In this document: one piece after another, positions 1 through 8,876 of the stretch
Layout: every line of letters begins with the position of its first letter
Numbering within the stretch: position 1 is the stretch's first letter
Source of the DNA: Kosakonia quasisacchari
GTDB lineage: Bacteria > Pseudomonadota > Gammaproteobacteria > Enterobacterales > Enterobacteriaceae
Reading direction: 5' to 3'
Length of the DNA stretch: 64,000 bases
NCBI RefSeq assembly: GCF_004331415.1
Contig: NZ_SJOP01000007.1
Span: forward strand, 162,068-226,067
The notes under the pieces: generated by a model
Database searches by the model: none
Seen by the model: only the letters and a program-made list of their open reading frames with translations
Told to the model about the DNA's origin: nothing
Translations under genes and position numbers: made by a program

Positions 1-102
1 GTGCAGGGCGTTTTTTGTTATCCGCAGAGCTGGCCCGATTTCACACGGCTGTGGACGGACGAGGTGCAGCATGTCCAGAGCACACAAAATCATCAAGATT
101 AG
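1..102 (+). CDS. C-terminal end of an unidentified protein (cut by window edge)
   Basis: Frame 1 is open from the first base to a TAG stop and gives 33 residues with enteric-looking codon use (CTG, CCG, CAG, GGC) and an aromatic-rich stretch reading CYPQSWPDFTRLW. The start lies outside the window. I do not recognise the family. The gene is followed by about 1.8 kb without a convincing gene, so it probably marks the left neighbour of the flagellar locus rather than part of it. A chance open frame of this length is possible. Confidence 0.4.
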   Translation: MQGVFCYPQSWPDFTRLWTDEVQHVQSTQNHQD

Positions 103-602
103 CTTTTCTTGGTTAAAAATATCGCATATTTCATTTTTCTTGGTGTTTAAAATCGGAAATTGGCGGGGAAATTGCACGTTGTCGATATTAATTGCTAGTT
201 GTAGTGCTGCCTTGCCCTGTTATTCCCAATAAAGTTTAAATATAACAGTGGGTTGCGGTTTTAACATCGGCGGCGGCAGAAACTGGACGATTAAAAAAGA
301 TACGGTAGAATACGTCTTCACAGCTATTGCAAAACAGGCTGCTCTCTATTTTTTCGCTAATAAGATAAAACTGTCAGAATATATCCTTTAAACAATAAAT
401 GGATATTTTTATGATGTGTTATATCGCTTATTTGTTGAATAATAGCGATTCCCATTCCTGATATTTTTCTTTTTTTATAATTCTTCTTCGCATTTTCATT
501 TCTCAGCTTGAGTGCTGAAAATATATCCTGTCCTTTTCTTTTTTTCCCTGTTTTTTTGAAGATTCTACTTGCCTTTCTTGCTTAACATCATGAAAAAAAG
601 GC

Positions 603-627
603 AAAAAAAATGCCACTCAAGGTGGCA
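603..627 (-). terminator. Rho-independent terminator, minus strand
   Basis: Read on the minus strand, a TGCCAC/GTGGCA stem with a 5-nt loop is followed directly by eight T residues. It faces transcripts coming leftward from the flgA-flgM-flgN direction, about 1.3 kb beyond the flgN stop. Confidence 0.6.
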
Positions 628-820
628 ATCGAAATAGTGGTTTTACATCACATATGACAACTAATGTACTGTTTAATTGCCACAGTAATATAGTTTAGTC
701 ACCAGGTTTCCCGACATGTGGCAACTAAAAAAAACGCCTTTCATCGAGAGGGTATTTAAGCAAAGCACCATTCAGAATGAATCGGTAAAACGTCCTGTTG
801 CATTGCTTGAACGTATTTTC

Positions 821-854
821 GCTATTTTTGATGCGTTCGTAAATAGCCTTTTTT
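821..854 (+). terminator. Rho-independent terminator-like hairpin, plus strand
   Basis: GCTATTT (821-827) pairs with AAATAGC (841-847) across a 13-nt loop, followed by a run of six T residues. No protein gene lies immediately upstream on this strand, so it either ends read-through from the left or the 3' end of a small RNA. Confidence 0.45.
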
Positions 855-1250
855 CTGCCGATTGATTTATTGGGGGGAGAAAAACGAGGTCAAAAATTCC
901 CTGCTAAAAAAGTGCCAATTATTTACTCTGACCGCCTCCGCTCAGGCAGCATTTTTAACCGGAAAAAAAGGATCAAAATCAGCGCTTTTGATTTTTAATG
1001 CGACGGACCTCACACTCGCCGTCAAAATTTACGAAACATCTTGAAACATTTTTGTTAGGGGAAGCGCTAAGAACGGCATTCTGCGCGGGTTTATCGCTAA
1101 GACTAGTACGAAGATAACTAACACTGATGGTTAAATAAACCGCACAGAGGATTGTGCTATGGATGAAGGCCATAAAACATCACCGAAGTGCGCGGCGGTA
1201 AATCTCAATCGTCCAGACAATCGCTGTAGGCAAAAATGGATGCCATAACG

Positions 1251-1630
1251 CCACACAGAGTAAAACACCGGAACTAAACGCCAGCTAACAACAAAGAAGA
1301 AAGGTGCTGGTTTTAGCGTCCGAATGCCACACAGAGTAAAACACCGGAACTAAACGCCAGCTAACAACAAAGAAGAAAGGTGCTGGTTTTAGCGTCCGAA
1401 TGCCACGCAGAACAAATCACCGGAACTCAAAGCCTACTAACGGCATAGAAGAACGGTGCTGGTTTTAGCGTCCGAACGCCACGCAGAACAAATCGCCGGA
1501 ACTCAAAGCCTGCTAACGGCACAGAAGAAAGGTGCTGGTTTTAGCGTCCGAATGCCACGCAGAGTAATACACCGGAACTAAACGCCAGCTAACGGCACAG
1601 AAGAAAAGATCCTGGTTTAGCTATCAATAA
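1251..1630. repeat. Five tandem copies of a 76-bp repeat
   Basis: Units start at 1251, 1327, 1403, 1479 and 1555, exactly 76 bp apart. Each begins with CCACRCAGA, contains ACCGGAACT or GCCGGAACT, and ends with GGTGCTGGTTTTAGCGTCC. Copies 1 and 2 look identical; copies 3 and 4 are a second subtype; copy 5 diverges at its end and degenerate half-units follow to about 1730. The unit length is not a multiple of three and no frame runs through, so this is non-coding. A short CCAGC...GCTGG inverted repeat inside the type-1 unit could fold. There are no unique spacers, so it is not CRISPR. Confidence 0.9.
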
Positions 1631-1931
1631 CGCGCATAACGCTACGCAGAAGAAACCGCTGGAATGAAAGACCCGCCAGCCGCCCGCAAGAAAGGCTGGT
1701 TACAGCGTCGGTACGCTATGAAGAACGGATACAGGAAATGAGGCGCAGAAAATCACGCAAAGCGTGTTCAGAGAACGTGCGTCAGGCGTAATGCGAGAAG
1801 CACATGCAGGGCATACACACCAGGCACGGAAGCAGAGAATGGCTTCCGAACCTGGCGCGAGGAACAACACTGGCGCGAAAGACGCCATAACATCGTGTTA
1901 ATGCTGAATGCTGCACAGAGAAGAGGCCGCA
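1631..1931. other. Degenerate repeat tail and spacer before flgN
   Basis: The sequence continues with diverged pieces of the 76-bp unit (for example around 1642 and 1728) and purine-rich DNA. The only open frames are short and lack ribosome binding sites. No gene is called. Confidence 0.5.
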
Positions 1932-2375
1932 TTAAACGGAAATGCGATAAACATTACCCGAAGCATCATTGCTGCGGTTTCCACTTTCGCCATAAAGCTG
2001 CGCGGTTGCGGTCGTCTGGCTGACAATCTTTTTGAAGTCGTTCATCTTCTTCATATGCATGTTCAGCAACTGATAGCTCTTCTGGTTGAGCTCAGCAGAT
2101 TTTCGCACCACCACGGTAATACGATCCCAAAGCGTAGCGAGTTCGGAGTGGCGCGGGTAAGGAAACGCCAACCGATGGTGTTTCTCTTCCTGCTTGCGCT
2201 GCTCATCATAAAAGTTAATCGCCGACAGCAAGCGGCTCTTGTTGTCGGAGATCACTTGCAGCGAAACCGGGTTTATCTGGGCGCGGCTAAGCTGGCCGAT
2301 TTCTTCTACCAGGGTCGCTTCAAGCTCACCCAGCAGGCTATACAGTTTGTTCAGAATTACGGGTAAGTTTTCCAT
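1932..2375 (-). CDS. flgN: Flagellar export chaperone FlgN
   Basis: A 147-residue helical protein, close to the usual FlgN length (about 140). FlgN is the cytoplasmic chaperone that holds the hook-filament junction proteins FlgK and FlgL for the export gate. The family shows in the N-terminal leucine-rich helix, the central heptad pattern (NQKSYQLLNMHM) and its position directly downstream of flgM. It lies 20 bp after flgM on the same strand, so flgA-flgM-flgN probably form one transcript. It is followed by the repeat-containing spacer rather than another gene. Confidence 0.93.
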   Translation of the reverse strand: MENLPVILNKLYSLLGELEATLVEEIGQLSRAQINPVSLQVISDNKSRLLSAINFYDEQRKQEEKHHRLAFPYPRHSELATLWDRITVVVRKSAELNQKSYQLLNMHMKKMNDFKKIVSQTTATAQLYGESGNRSNDASGNVYRISV

Positions 2376-2395
2376 TATTCACGTGCATGTTGAGA

Positions 2396-2695
2396 TTAAG
2401 AGAATCGAAAGATGTCGCGTACCAACGCGCTGGCGATTTTATCGCTGTCCAGGTGGAGTTCACCTGCGTCCATCTTCGCTTTAATGGCGGCAAGACGTTC
2501 CGTATTAACATCACGGCTACCGTCATTTTTAATTTGCTGCGTCAGCTGGCTGAGTTTGACCTGCGTCCCGGCCTGCTGGGCGTCTGTTTTCCCCGATTGC
2601 GCTGACTCATCATTCATTACTCTCGTCTCAACGGGCTGCTGCTGAGTGCCGGTTGCCTGAATGGGATTGGCCTGGCGGGTGCGTTCAATGTTCAT
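2396..2695 (-). CDS. flgM: Anti-sigma-28 factor FlgM
   Basis: A 99-residue protein with the FlgM layout: a disordered Gln/Thr-rich N-terminal export half (about 1-45) and a C-terminal sigma-28 binding half with helices around VKLSQLTQQI, RLAAIKAKMDAGEL and IASALVRDIF. FlgM binds FliA in the cytoplasm and is exported through the finished hook-basal body, releasing FliA. A fliA gene is present 13 kb away in the same locus, so the pair is probably cognate. Expression is likely dual: read-through from flgA and the sigma-28 type promoter immediately upstream. Confidence 0.95.
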   Translation of the reverse strand: MNIERTRQANPIQATGTQQQPVETRVMNDESAQSGKTDAQQAGTQVKLSQLTQQIKNDGSRDVNTERLAAIKAKMDAGELHLDSDKIASALVRDIFRFS

Positions 2696-2734
2696 ACGGA
2701 TCCTGGTTTTCTATGCGGTGGCTCTGTATTAAAG

Positions 2735-2762
2735 ATATCGGCACGGGGAAAATAAAACTGAA
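2735..2762 (-). promoter_or_regulatory. Candidate sigma-28 promoter for flgM
   Basis: On the minus strand, TTCAGTTT, a 12-bp spacer and GCCGATAT lie 40 bp before the flgM start. The enteric sigma-28 consensus is TAAAGTTT, 11 bp, GCCGATAA. The -10 box matches well; the -35 box is partial. The -35 box overlaps the flgA stop. Confidence 0.55.
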
Positions 2763-2763
2763 A

Positions 2764-3465
2764 TCAGTTCGACAGGCTAATGCTCACTTGTCCTTGTCCT
2801 GTTACGGTGGCGACCACCACCTGGCCGGTGCGAGTCTGTACTCTGACGCTTTCATCGAGTGCGGCGTTATCCAGCGCTTTACCTTTGGCGTGGATCAGAA
2901 AACCGTCACCGGGCGCGGTAATATCGACGGTGCGATTAGCAATAACGGCCCAGCTGCGGCGCAGCTGGTTATCCGCCAGCGGCGACCCCGGTTGAATGAT
3001 GCGCGTAGGCGTGCTGCCAATGATGTTCTGCGGATCAAGTAATACACCGGCCGGTAAACGATCCAGTTCGCCGCTCACGGGCTGGATATCCTCTGCGCCA
3101 ATGATCTGCCCCGGTTTGAGCGTCCGCGCTGCCACCCAGTACCTGCCACTGGCACTAATCTGAATCTGAATGAACTGCTGTTTTTTACCGCACTTGGCGA
3201 TGACGCTGCGTCGGCCTGTCAGGCGCACGGAGCGACCAGAAAGACGTAAATCCGGCTGTGCGCATAATGCGGCGAGTTTGGCCGCGGGGGTAAGAATTTT
3301 AATGCGCAACTGCGGCTGATTCTCTGCTTCTTTATTGTCCGCAGCCAGCAAGGTGGCGATCCTCGCTTCGAGATCGCTGTTTTCCGGCGCGCTGGCAAAA
3401 GCCGGTGAGAATGGGCAGCAGAGCGCGAAAATCACGATGAGTGACCTGATAAGGGACTGCGGCAT
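2764..3465 (-). CDS. flgA: P-ring assembly chaperone FlgA
   Basis: FlgA is the periplasmic chaperone needed for FlgI to polymerise into the P ring. From the ATG at 3465 the protein is 233 residues (E. coli 219), with a signal peptide (RSLIVIFALCCPFSPAFA) and the C-terminal SAF/FlgA region containing RTLKPGQIIGAEDI and GDGFLIHAKGKALDNA. A longer frame starts at a TTG (3501), but the ATG places the signal peptide at the N-terminus and has AGG about 11 nt upstream. It is divergent from flgB, as in E. coli and Salmonella. Confidence 0.93.
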   Translation of the reverse strand: MPQSLIRSLIVIFALCCPFSPAFASAPENSDLEARIATLLAADNKEAENQPQLRIKILTPAAKLAALCAQPDLRLSGRSVRLTGRRSVIAKCGKKQQFIQIQISASGRYWVAARTLKPGQIIGAEDIQPVSGELDRLPAGVLLDPQNIIGSTPTRIIQPGSPLADNQLRRSWAVIANRTVDITAPGDGFLIHAKGKALDNAALDESVRVQTRTGQVVVATVTGQGQVSISLSN

Positions 3466-3746
3466 AATGAGATAAACCTGCCTGATAATATAAAGGAGCA
3501 ATAGGATTAATATTTTTTTATTGTAATTCAGAATGGCTATTTTCTTATCTATTAAATGCCGTCAGTTTTGACAGCATTTCACTATATTGGTATTTCAACT
3601 TTTAAATATAAGCTTCTTTTCGGCAAATTAAGAGAGGTTGAATTGGCTAAATGCGTCTACTTCTGTCGGATTTTTAAGGTATAGATTTATTAGGTTGTCT
3701 CTTAGACTATGCCTCGTAATCAATTTCGAAGTAAGCGAGTCATTTC
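3466..3746. promoter_or_regulatory. Divergent flgA/flgB promoter region
   Basis: A 281-bp AT-rich intergenic region separates flgA (leftward) and flgB (rightward). In enteric bacteria this interval carries FlhDC-dependent class II promoters in both directions. I could not assign FlhDC boxes by eye. There is no sigma-28 type GCCGAT box here, which fits class II control. Confidence 0.55.
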
Positions 3747-4157
3747 ATGTTTGATAAACTTGATAATGAATTGCGTTTCCAGCAGCAGGCGTTAAGCCTG
3801 ATGTCGCGGCGGCAGGATATTCTAGCGTCTAATATCGCGAATGCCGATACGCCGGGATACAAGGCGCGAGATATTGATTTTTCTAAGCAATTGAAAAATG
3901 CAATGCAGCAGGAAACGCGTCATCCATTAACACTAAGTTTAACAGCCGGGAAACATATTCCTGGCGTAGCGCCGAAAACGGACGATCGACAATTACTTTA
4001 TCGTATTCCCGATCAGCCAAGAGCTGATGGAAACACTGTCGATATGGATCGTGAACGCGTTAATTTTGCTGACAACAATGTCAAATATCAGACGAGTCTA
4101 ACGATTCTCGGCGCTCAATTAAAAGGTTTAACGAGTGCCCTTAACCAAGGTCAATAA
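3747..4157 (+). CDS. flgB: Flagellar proximal rod protein FlgB
   Basis: FlgB (136 residues, E. coli 138) forms the part of the rod next to the MS ring and export gate, in the periplasm. The conserved rod-family N-terminus is seen as [21 protein letters not shown] and the C-terminal helix as [18 protein letters not shown]. It is the first gene of the flgBCDEFGHIJ run; flgC follows after 5 bp. Rod proteins lack a Sec signal and are exported by the flagellar type III apparatus. Confidence 0.95.
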   Translation: MFDKLDNELRFQQQALSLMSRRQDILASNIANADTPGYKARDIDFSKQLKNAMQQETRHPLTLSLTAGKHIPGVAPKTDDRQLLYRIPDQPRADGNTVDMDRERVNFADNNVKYQTSLTILGAQLKGLTSALNQGQ

Positions 4158-4162
4158 TTTTC

Positions 4163-4567
4163 ATGTCGCTGTTTAGTGTTTTCGATATTTCAGGTTCGGC
4201 AATGGCCGCCCAATCAAAAAGACTTAACGTCAGTGCCAGCAATATGGCGAACGCCGACAGTATTGCCGGCCCGGATGGCAAACCGTACCGCGCGCGTTCG
4301 GTGGTTTTCAATGTTGATAACTCCGCGGGTCAGGAGATTGGCGGCGTGAAAGTGAGCGGCGTTACGGAATCCACTGCGCCGGACAGGCTGGTCTATGAAC
4401 CCGCAAACCCACTGGCGGACGACAAAGGTTATGTCCATATGCCGAACGTCGATGTGGTGGGTGAAATGGTCAACACCATTTCTGCATCCCGCAGCTATCA
4501 GGCCAACGTCGAAGTGATGAACTCGGCGAAGAGCCTGATGCTGAAAACGCTGACTCTGGGCCAGTAA
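4163..4567 (+). CDS. flgC: Flagellar proximal rod protein FlgC
   Basis: FlgC (134 residues, the same as E. coli) is a proximal rod subunit. It shows the ASNMANADS motif near residue 27 and the C-terminal rod/hook helix [24 protein letters not shown] (pieces). The tight spacing to flgB and flgD supports one transcript. Confidence 0.96.
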   Translation: MSLFSVFDISGSAMAAQSKRLNVSASNMANADSIAGPDGKPYRARSVVFNVDNSAGQEIGGVKVSGVTESTAPDRLVYEPANPLADDKGYVHMPNVDVVGEMVNTISASRSYQANVEVMNSAKSLMLKTLTLGQ

Positions 4568-4577
4568 GGATTAAAAA

Positions 4578-5300
4578 ATGGCAATTTCACCCGTTATGAC
4601 CCAAAGCGCACCGACGACGAAAACCACCGCTTCGTCGGGCACAAGTAACACCAATACCACCAGTTCTTCCAGCGTGGGTACCGGCTCCAGCGCCGATGAC
4701 CTGCTGAATAATTTTATGACGCTGCTGGTTGCGCAGATGCAAAACCAGGACCCGACCAGCCCAATGGACAACAACCAGTTGACGGCCCAGCTGGCGCAGT
4801 TCAACACGGCGGCGGGCGTCGAGCAGCTCAACAGCACCATGAACAGCATGGGTACGCTGGTTGCCAGTATGCAGCAGATGAACTCCGCTGACTGGGTAGG
4901 GCGCGACATCATGGTTGAAGGCGAGCCTTCTGTTTCCACCGCCACGGACGGAAACCAGAAAGTCGGGCTTTCCCTTAACAGCCCGGCGGATGAAGTCACC
5001 GTCACGCTGACCGATCCGGCCGGTAACGCCTATACCGCGAAGCTGAAAAATGTGGAAGCGGGCGTGCATCAGTATTCGCTGGATGATTTTGAAGATTTCC
5101 AGCCGAGCGATCCGCGCTTGCAGGCCGACACGAACTTCAAAGTGTCGTTCTCCGCCACCAACGCTGATGGCAGCACGCCAACCATCACCGCGCTGAAACC
5201 GGCAAAAGTGCAGAGCGTCTCCTTCACTAACTCAGGCGCAGTGCTGCAACTGGGTGTTAATGGTACCGCCTCGCTGAGTGACGTTTACCTCATCGAGTAA
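4578..5300 (+). CDS. flgD: Hook-capping protein FlgD
   Basis: FlgD (240 residues, E. coli 231) sits at the tip of the growing hook and helps FlgE subunits polymerise; it is discarded when the hook is finished. The N-terminal export and cap region has the hallmark FMTLLVAQMQNQDPTSP near residue 48, followed by a TTQ-rich linker and two beta-rich domains. The N-terminal 30 residues are very rich in Ser and Thr. It starts 10 bp after flgC. Confidence 0.95.
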   Translation: MAISPVMTQSAPTTKTTASSGTSNTNTTSSSSVGTGSSADDLLNNFMTLLVAQMQNQDPTSPMDNNQLTAQLAQFNTAAGVEQLNSTMNSMGTLVASMQQMNSADWVGRDIMVEGEPSVSTATDGNQKVGLSLNSPADEVTVTLTDPAGNAYTAKLKNVEAGVHQYSLDDFEDFQPSDPRLQADTNFKVSFSATNADGSTPTITALKPAKVQSVSFTNSGAVLQLGVNGTASLSDVYLIE

Positions 5301-5345
5301 TTTTTAGTTTGGATTTTGCGCAACCCGCGCACAGGAATTTATCAC

Positions 5346-6545
5346 ATGGGTTTTTCTCAAGGTCTTAGTGGATTAAACGCCTCTTCACAGGCGCTGGATG
5401 TTGTAGGTAACAACATCGCCAACTCACAAACGGTCGGTTTTAAATCAGGTTCTGTTGCTTTCGCCGATGTGTTTGCCGGTTCTCAGGTCGGCATGGGCGT
5501 ACAGGTTGCTGGTGTGAACCAGAACTTCAGCGATGGCGTACTTGGCGCAGGCAGCAGCCCGCTGGATATGGGTATCCAGGGCAATGGCTTCTTCCGCATG
5601 GTGACCGAAGCGGGTCGCGTATTTTACAGCCGTAATGGTCAGTTCCAGACCGATGAAAATGGCTACGTCATCAATAACCAGGGCATGCGCCTGACCGGTT
5701 ATATGGCAACGGGTACACCGCCTGAAATTCAGCAGGGCGCGCCGGTAGGGCCGATTCAGATCCCAACCGGGCAGATGCCTGCGCGTGCGTCTGACGCGGG
5801 TTCCATTTCCGGTAACCTGGATTCCGGTAACGACATTGTCACGGTAACGCCTTTCGATCCGGCTGATGGCAAATCTTACAGCTACTCCACCCAGGTTAAC
5901 GCTTATGACAGCCTGGGCAACGAGCACGCGATCAACGTCTATTACGTAAAAACGGCGGATAACCAGTGGACTGCCTACTCTGTCGACTCCACGTCGCCGG
6001 GCACCACCAGCTCCGTCAACCTGACGTTTGATACCTCCGGCAAGCTCACCACCAACCCGGCAGAACTGGCGGTGCAGGGTGCAGCTTACCAGGGCGGCGC
6101 GGCGTTGAATTTCAACCTCGATCTTTCCGGTCTTTCTCAGCAGGCGTCTGAAAACACCATGGACAGCCCGAGCACCACAGGTTATCCGCCGGGACTGATG
6201 AACGGCTACACCGTAGGTGATAACGGTCAGATCATCGCCTCCTACAGCAACGGTGAAAACCAGCTGCTGGGTCAGGTTGTGCTGAGCAACTTTACCAACC
6301 CGGGCGGCCTTGAATCGGCAGGGAACAACTGCTGGTCTGAAACTCCGGAATCGGGTCAGCCGGTCATTGGTCTTGCGGACACCGGTAACCTGGGTTCACT
6401 GCGCGGCAACATGCTGGAAGGCTCCAACGTGGATCTGAGTAAAGAGATGGTGAACATGATTGTTTACCAGCGTAACTACCAGTCCAACTCTCAGACCATC
6501 AAGACCCAGTCTGAGCTTCTGCAAACGCTGGTTAACCTGGGTTAA
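5346..6545 (+). CDS. flgE: Flagellar hook protein FlgE
   Basis: FlgE (399 residues, E. coli 402) is the subunit of the hook, the flexible joint between rod and filament. The chosen ATG gives the canonical start MGFSQGLSGLNASSQALD, with AGGA about 10 nt upstream; a frame extending to 5316 adds ten residues without family support. Conserved features are VGNNIANSQTVGFKSG near residue 20 and the C-terminal NVDLSKEMVNMIVYQRNYQ helix (pieces). Confidence 0.96.
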   Translation: MGFSQGLSGLNASSQALDVVGNNIANSQTVGFKSGSVAFADVFAGSQVGMGVQVAGVNQNFSDGVLGAGSSPLDMGIQGNGFFRMVTEAGRVFYSRNGQFQTDENGYVINNQGMRLTGYMATGTPPEIQQGAPVGPIQIPTGQMPARASDAGSISGNLDSGNDIVTVTPFDPADGKSYSYSTQVNAYDSLGNEHAINVYYVKTADNQWTAYSVDSTSPGTTSSVNLTFDTSGKLTTNPAELAVQGAAYQGGAALNFNLDLSGLSQQASENTMDSPSTTGYPPGLMNGYTVGDNGQIIASYSNGENQLLGQVVLSNFTNPGGLESAGNNCWSETPESGQPVIGLADTGNLGSLRGNMLEGSNVDLSKEMVNMIVYQRNYQSNSQTIKTQSELLQTLVNLG

Positions 6546-6557
6546 GAGTAGCGCTTC

Positions 6558-7304
6558 ATGGATCACGCGATTTATACCGCAATGGGGGCCGCAAACGCGG
6601 CCCTTAACCGCCAGGCGGTGACCTCTAACAACCTGGCGAATGCTTCTACCACCGGCTTTCGTGCGCAGATCGCGGCGTTTCGCGCGATCCCTGTGCAGGG
6701 GCCGTCGATAGAAACCCGCACCATGGTGGCGGAATCCACGCCGTTTAGCGACAACACCATGGGCGCGGTGCAGGCCACCGGGCGTAGCCTGGATGTGGCC
6801 ATGCCGCAAAACGGCTGGCTGGCAGTGCAACTGCCCGATGGCAGTGAAGGCTACACCAAAGATGGCAACATCGAAGTGGATGCCGAAGGCCAGCTGCGGG
6901 TGCGCGGTATGCCGCTGCTCGGTGACGGCGGCCCGGTAGCCGTACCGCCGCAGGCGGAACTGACTATCGCCGCGGACGGCACCATCACCGCGCTGGGCGC
7001 AGGCGATGAGCCTTCAGCGCTGGCGCAGGTGGCGCGCCTGAAAATGGTCAACGCCACACCGAACACGCTGAAACATGGCGACGACGGCCTGTTTCATGTC
7101 GCCGATCCGGCTGCGGCGCAAGTACTTCCCGCCGACGCGGATCTGCGCTTGATGCCCGGCATGCTGGAAGGCAGCAACGTCAGCCCGGTGAAATCGATGG
7201 TAGATATGATCGCCACCGCACGCGGTTTTGACATGAACATGAAAGTCATCACCACCGTTGATGATAACGAACAAAAAGCTAACCAGTTACTGAGCGCCGG
7301 TTAA
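6558..7304 (+). CDS. flgF: Flagellar proximal rod protein FlgF
   Basis: FlgF (248 residues, E. coli 251) is a proximal rod subunit. It shows the rod/hook N-terminal motif [16 protein letters not shown], the GYTKDGN segment near residue 95 and the C-terminal [19 protein letters not shown] region. The G+C content here is visibly higher than in the late genes, as across the rest of the flg run. Confidence 0.95.
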   Translation: MDHAIYTAMGAANAALNRQAVTSNNLANASTTGFRAQIAAFRAIPVQGPSIETRTMVAESTPFSDNTMGAVQATGRSLDVAMPQNGWLAVQLPDGSEGYTKDGNIEVDAEGQLRVRGMPLLGDGGPVAVPPQAELTIAADGTITALGAGDEPSALAQVARLKMVNATPNTLKHGDDGLFHVADPAAAQVLPADADLRLMPGMLEGSNVSPVKSMVDMIATARGFDMNMKVITTVDDNEQKANQLLSAG

Positions 7305-7327
7305 GCCTCGGTAAGGAGAAAAACACC

Positions 7328-8110
7328 ATGATCCGTTCTTTATGGATTGCGAAAACCGGCCTCGAAGCCCAGCAAACCAATATGGATGTGATTTCCAACA
7401 ACCTGGCGAACGTCAGCACCAACGGCTTTAAACGCCAGCGTGCGGTGTTTGAAGATCTGATTTATCAGACCTTACGCCAGCCGGGCGCACAGTCTTCCGA
7501 GCAGACCACCATCCCTTCTGGTTTACAGTTGGGTACCGGTGTTCGCCCGGTCGCGACCGAGCGTATTCACAGCCAGGGCAGCCTGACGCAGACCAACAAC
7601 AGCAAAGATGTTGCCATTCAGGGCAGCGGTTTCTTCCAGGTACAGTTGCCGGATGGCACCACCGCCTATACCCGCGACGGTTCGTTCCAGTTTGACCAGA
7701 ACGGGCAACTGGTGACCTCCAGCGGTTACCAGGTGCAACCGGCGATCACCATCCCGCAGGACGCGCAAAGCCTGACCATCGGTAACGACGGTATTGTCAG
7801 CGTGACCGTACCGGGGCAGACCGCGCCGCAGCAGGTTGGTCAGCTGACGCTGAGCTCGTTTATCAATGATTCCGGCCTCGAAAGCATTGGTGAAAACCTG
7901 TACCGCGAAACGCAATCTTCTGGCGCACCGAATGAATCCACACCGGGTTTAAACGGCGCGGGAACCCTGAAACAGGGCTACGTCGAAACCTCGAACGTCA
8001 ACGTAGCAGAAGAGCTGGTCAACATGATCCAGACGCAGCGCGCCTACGAAATTAACAGTAAAGCGGTGTCGACGTCTGACCAGATGCTGCAACGACTGAC
8101 CCAACTTTGA
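7328..8110 (+). CDS. flgG: Flagellar distal rod protein FlgG
   Basis: FlgG (260 residues, identical in length to E. coli) builds the distal rod that passes through the P and L rings. The start [20 protein letters not shown], the motif [16 protein letters not shown], and the C-terminal [19 protein letters not shown] are textbook. A GGAG ribosome site precedes the ATG by 9 nt. Confidence 0.97.
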   Translation: MIRSLWIAKTGLEAQQTNMDVISNNLANVSTNGFKRQRAVFEDLIYQTLRQPGAQSSEQTTIPSGLQLGTGVRPVATERIHSQGSLTQTNNSKDVAIQGSGFFQVQLPDGTTAYTRDGSFQFDQNGQLVTSSGYQVQPAITIPQDAQSLTIGNDGIVSVTVPGQTAPQQVGQLTLSSFINDSGLESIGENLYRETQSSGAPNESTPGLNGAGTLKQGYVETSNVNVAEELVNMIQTQRAYEINSKAVSTSDQMLQRLTQL

Positions 8111-8159
8111 TCCCTGGCCGCGGGCGTTGCTCGCGGCTGCTTTACCTGTAGTGAATGAG

Positions 8160-8873
8160 ATGACCAATCACCCTTGCTCTGTACGTACGCTTTGTCGTTT
8201 TGCAACGATCTTAATGCTGATTTCCGTGGTTACCGGCTGCGCCTATATTCCGCAAAAACCGTTGGTTGGAGGCGAAACCTCCGCTGTGCCTGCACCGGTC
8301 GCCGCCGCTACTGCGAATGGCTCGATTTTTCAGACAGGGCAGGCGATGAATTATGGTTATCAACCGATGTTTGAAGACCGCCGTCCACGAAACGTGGGCG
8401 ATACGCTGACCATTGCGCTGCAAGAAAATGTCAGCGCCAGCAAAAGTTCCTCTGCGAGTGCCTCGCGTGATGGCTCCACCGATGTCGGCGTTGCTGGCGT
8501 ACCTGGTTTTATGGCCGGTCTGGTGGGCAACGGCAAAGCCGATGCGTCGATCAGTGGAACGAATGACTTCGCCGGGAAAGGCGGCGCGGCGGCGAAAAAT
8601 ACCTTTAGTGGCACCATCACCGTGACGGTGAAACAGGTGCTGGAAAACGGCAACCTGGCGGTTGTCGGTGAAAAACAGATTGCGATTAACCAAGGGACTG
8701 AGTTTATCCGATTTTACGGCATCGTGAACCCGCGCACGATCAGCGCCAGCAACACCGTTATCTCCACCCAGGTGGCAGACGCGCGCATCGAGTATGTCGG
8801 TAATGGCTATATCAACGAAGCGCAGCAAATGGGCTGGCTGCAGCGCATGTTCCTTAACCTTTCTCCTTTTTGA
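8160..8873 (+). CDS. flgH: Flagellar L-ring lipoprotein FlgH
   Basis: FlgH (237 residues, E. coli 232) forms the L ring in the outer membrane. The chosen ATG ([14 protein letters not shown]) gives a lipoprotein signal peptide ending in the lipobox VVTGC, so the mature protein starts at that Cys. The conserved region [23 protein letters not shown] and the C-terminal LNLSPF follow. A frame extending to 8127 is rejected because it puts extra residues before the signal peptide. Confidence 0.95.
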   Translation: MTNHPCSVRTLCRFATILMLISVVTGCAYIPQKPLVGGETSAVPAPVAAATANGSIFQTGQAMNYGYQPMFEDRRPRNVGDTLTIALQENVSASKSSSASASRDGSTDVGVAGVPGFMAGLVGNGKADASISGTNDFAGKGGAAAKNTFSGTITVTVKQVLENGNLAVVGEKQIAINQGTEFIRFYGIVNPRTISASNTVISTQVADARIEYVGNGYINEAQQMGWLQRMFLNLSPF

Positions 8874-8876
8874 TTG

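Larger units (their letters stand above)
103..1250. other. Gene-poor leader left of the flagellar locus
   Basis: No convincing gene was found in this AT-rich stretch. It holds two terminator-like hairpins pointing in opposite directions (603-627 and 821-854, listed separately) and a 29-codon frame at 1159-1248 that I do not call a gene. A short unannotated RNA ending at the + strand hairpin is possible but no promoter could be assigned. Confidence 0.5.

Noticed and set aside
862..1044. 60-residue open frame in the leader
   Set aside because: Begins at a TTG without proper spacing to a ribosome site and overlaps an equally open frame on the other strand.
1159..1248. 29-codon frame MDEGHKTSPK... 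with AGAGG upstream
   Set aside because: Very short, no family, runs straight into the tandem repeats; ribosome site is the only support.
1251..1630. CRISPR array
   Set aside because: The 76-bp units are directly contiguous, without unique spacers, and there are no cas genes nearby.
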